NCBI GenBank assembly: GCA_013696835.1
Contig: JACCXV010000196.1
Location: 1-6,431, forward strand
Origin: Gemmatimonadota bacterium
GTDB taxonomy: Bacteria > Gemmatimonadota > Gemmatimonadetes > JACCXV01
DNA length: 6,431 nucleotides
Direction: 5' to 3'
The translations under genes and the position numbers were made by a program. Below are positions 5,469-6,431 of the stretch, piece by piece. The notes below the pieces were generated by a model. The model did not search any database and was not told the DNA's origin. It saw only the letters and a program-made list of their open reading frames with translations. The first letter of the stretch is position 1, and each line of letters opens with the position of its first letter.

Positions 5469-5828
5469 ACCTGCCGATGTCTCCTCTCCGCCTGCCGTCG
5501 AGCGCGCCGCGAGCCAGGCGCGCCCCCTTTCCGCAAGTCGCACCTCCACGGGATCGGGATCCGACATGCCGACCCAGCGCACCTTGAGGTAGCCTTCGTT
5601 GTGGAGGCGCCACAGGCGGCTCTTCCACTCCGCGGGACCCCCCGAAAACTCGAGCCGCTTCGTCAGCTCTTCGCTCCTCAGCACGTCACCCTCGGCCAGA
5701 GCCTCGAGCAGCCGCGCTGGATACGCGGCGTCGGAATCGTCCTTGTCAGGCCGCTGCTCACGGTCGAGCCGCTCCTGCGGGCTCTCCTGCTCCAGATCCG
5801 GCGTGGGCGTGGTGGGTCTCGGGTCCAT
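5439..5828 (-). CDS. Hypothetical winged-helix-like protein
   Basis: A 129-residue protein of no family I can name. Residues 1-33 are polar and Pro/Glu/Asp-rich, probably disordered. Residues about 34-108 look like a compact winged-helix fold: helix ARLLEALAEG, helix SEELTKRLEF, a third helix PAEWKSRLWRLHNEGYL, then a beta wing with KVRWVGM and PVEVRLAERGRAWLA. That pattern, including the 'L.NEGYL' turn before a strand, is common in DNA-binding domains of transcription regulators, though DNA binding is inferred. The C-terminus is a short polar tail. The start at 5828 follows AGGAG at a 6-nt spacing; a longer in-frame opening to 6074 would run back through the upstream gene's 3' end. It lies 88 bp downstream of the Fpg gene on the same strand, so the two may be co-transcribed. 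It could also be a small adaptor or nuclease-associated domain. Confidence 0.7.
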   Translation of the reverse strand: MDPRPTTPTPDLEQESPQERLDREQRPDKDDSDAAYPARLLEALAEGDVLRSEELTKRLEFSGGPAEWKSRLWRLHNEGYLKVRWVGMSDPDPVEVRLAERGRAWLAARSTAGGEETSAGRVTTPGAGE

Positions 5829-5834
5829 GTGCGA

Positions 5835-5839
5835 CTCCT
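5835..5839 (-). promoter_or_regulatory. Shine-Dalgarno site of the winged-helix-like gene
   Basis: The minus strand reads AGGAG 6 nt before the ATG at 5828. It fixes the start and rules out the upstream in-frame extension, whose codons lie in the intergenic gap and inside the Fpg gene. Confidence 0.7.
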
Positions 5840-5916
5840 GACGTGTCGGTCGGTTTCTGGAGGGAGCGGCCGTCGAGCTCGTCGCAAGGAGACTGCGAGC
5901 GGGGACGGACGTGCGT

Positions 5917-6431
5917 TCAGCGCCTGCGCTGGCAGCCGGGGCAGAAGTAGGTGGACCGCTGCCCCTGCACGATGCGGCGCACCGGCTTTCCGCACGTCGG
6001 GCAGGGTTCAGCCGCGCGGTCGTAGACGCGCAGCCGGTCCTGGAACGCCCCACTGTCGCCGGCCGAGTCCGCATACGTCAGGAAGGTGGTGCCCCGGTGC
6101 TCGATTGCATCTCGGAGAACGGACCGGATCGCTTCATGCAGCCCCGCGACGGCGGGCCCGCTGAGGTGATTGGATCGCGCGCGCGGGTCGATGCCCGCCC
6201 GGAAGAGCGCCTCCGCGGCATAGATGTTCCCCACCCCGGCGATCACCCTCTGGTCCAGCAGCACCTCCTTGATGCGCCGACGCGTGGCCTTGAGGCGGCG
6301 CTGGAGCTCGGATGCCGTGAAAGCCGAATCAAGAGGCTCCGGACCGAGCCGCGCCTCCCTCCGCTCCCAGGCCGCGGCATCAGCGACCCCCATCTTGCCC
6401 AGGGTGCGGATGTCGACGTAGAAGAGGCGCT
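5917..6431 (-). CDS. mutM: Formamidopyrimidine-DNA glycosylase (Fpg/MutM), C-terminal part, 5' end missing
   Basis: Base-excision-repair glycosylase/AP lyase that removes oxidised purines such as 8-oxoguanine from DNA. About 170 of the usual 270-290 residues are visible; the frame stays open to the right edge, so the catalytic N-terminal Pro and the first domain lie outside the window. Visible in order: the end of the beta domain (RLFYVDIRTLGKM), the LGPEPLDSAFT linker, the helix-two-turn-helix region with DQRVIAGVGNIYAAEALFRA, the RGTTFLTYADSAGDSGAFQ loop, and a C-terminal zinc finger of form C-x2-C-x16-C-x2-C ending in STYFCPGCQ. The GNIYAAEALF block and terminal CPGCQ favour Fpg/MutM over Nei. 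The ATG at 6393 is internal, not the start. The winged-helix-like gene follows 88 bp downstream on the same strand. What the gene does is certain at family level; its oxidised-base preference is inferred. Confidence 0.93.
   Translation of the reverse strand, partial: RLFYVDIRTLGKMGVADAAAWERREARLGPEPLDSAFTASELQRRLKATRRRIKEVLLDQRVIAGVGNIYAAEALFRAGIDPRARSNHLSGPAVAGLHEAIRSVLRDAIEHRGTTFLTYADSAGDSGAFQDRLRVYDRAAEPCPTCGKPVRRIVQGQRSTYFCPGCQRRR

Noticed and set aside
5878..5899. Possible small hairpin between Fpg and the winged-helix-like gene
   Set aside because: Only a 5-bp stem with a 7-nt loop; not distinguishable from chance in GC-rich sequence.
5829..6074. N-terminal extension of the winged-helix-like gene
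   Set aside because: It overlaps the Fpg 3' end out of frame, and a good AGGAG site precedes the ATG at 5828.

Overview
This 6.4 kb window comes from a GC-rich bacterial chromosome. Genes are closely packed, stop and start codons overlap, and starts are GTG or non-canonical. The gene content is housekeeping rather than mobile: no transposase, integrase, phage gene, tRNA, rRNA or CRISPR array is visible. The lineage cannot be fixed from sequence alone. Paired UbiA/UbiX/UbiD-type quinone genes in a high-GC background would suit Gemmatimonadota or another environmental high-GC phylum such as Chloroflexota, Deinococcota or Actinomycetota. That is a weak inference.

Layout from left to right. Positions 1-773 (+) hold an arginase lacking its N-terminus at the window edge. 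A UbiD-family prenylated-FMN decarboxylase (770-2299, +) overlaps its stop codon by 4 nt and appears to start at CTG. A hairpin (2316-2354) separates it from a convergent gene (2364-2867, -) for an unrecognised amphipathic helical protein. A 165-bp divergent intergenic region with one AT-rich island (2938-2947) follows. Next comes a tight plus-strand run: UbiA-family prenyltransferase (3033-3953), UbiX-family flavin prenyltransferase (3950-4693), a 53-residue Cys-rich single-span membrane protein (4690-4851), and a YfcE/MJ0936-type metallophosphoesterase (4913-5425). A strong hairpin (5435-5468) ends this run and also covers the stop codon of a convergent gene (5439-5828, -) for a winged-helix-like protein. 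Upstream of that gene on the minus strand is the C-terminal part of a MutM/Fpg DNA glycosylase (5917-6431), whose N-terminus lies outside the window.

How the genes fit together: UbiX makes prenylated FMN, UbiD uses it to decarboxylate an aromatic acid, and UbiA attaches the isoprenoid chain to the ring. These are the late steps of ubiquinone synthesis or of futalosine-route menaquinone synthesis, where the counterparts are called MqnM, MqnL and MqnP. The UbiD gene is separated from ubiA-ubiX by a gene on the opposite strand, so the three are probably in two transcription units. No clearly new system is visible. The items most worth a second look are the tiny Cys-rich membrane protein, the UbiD start and its linker insertion, the helical protein interrupting the quinone cluster, and the two gene-end hairpins.
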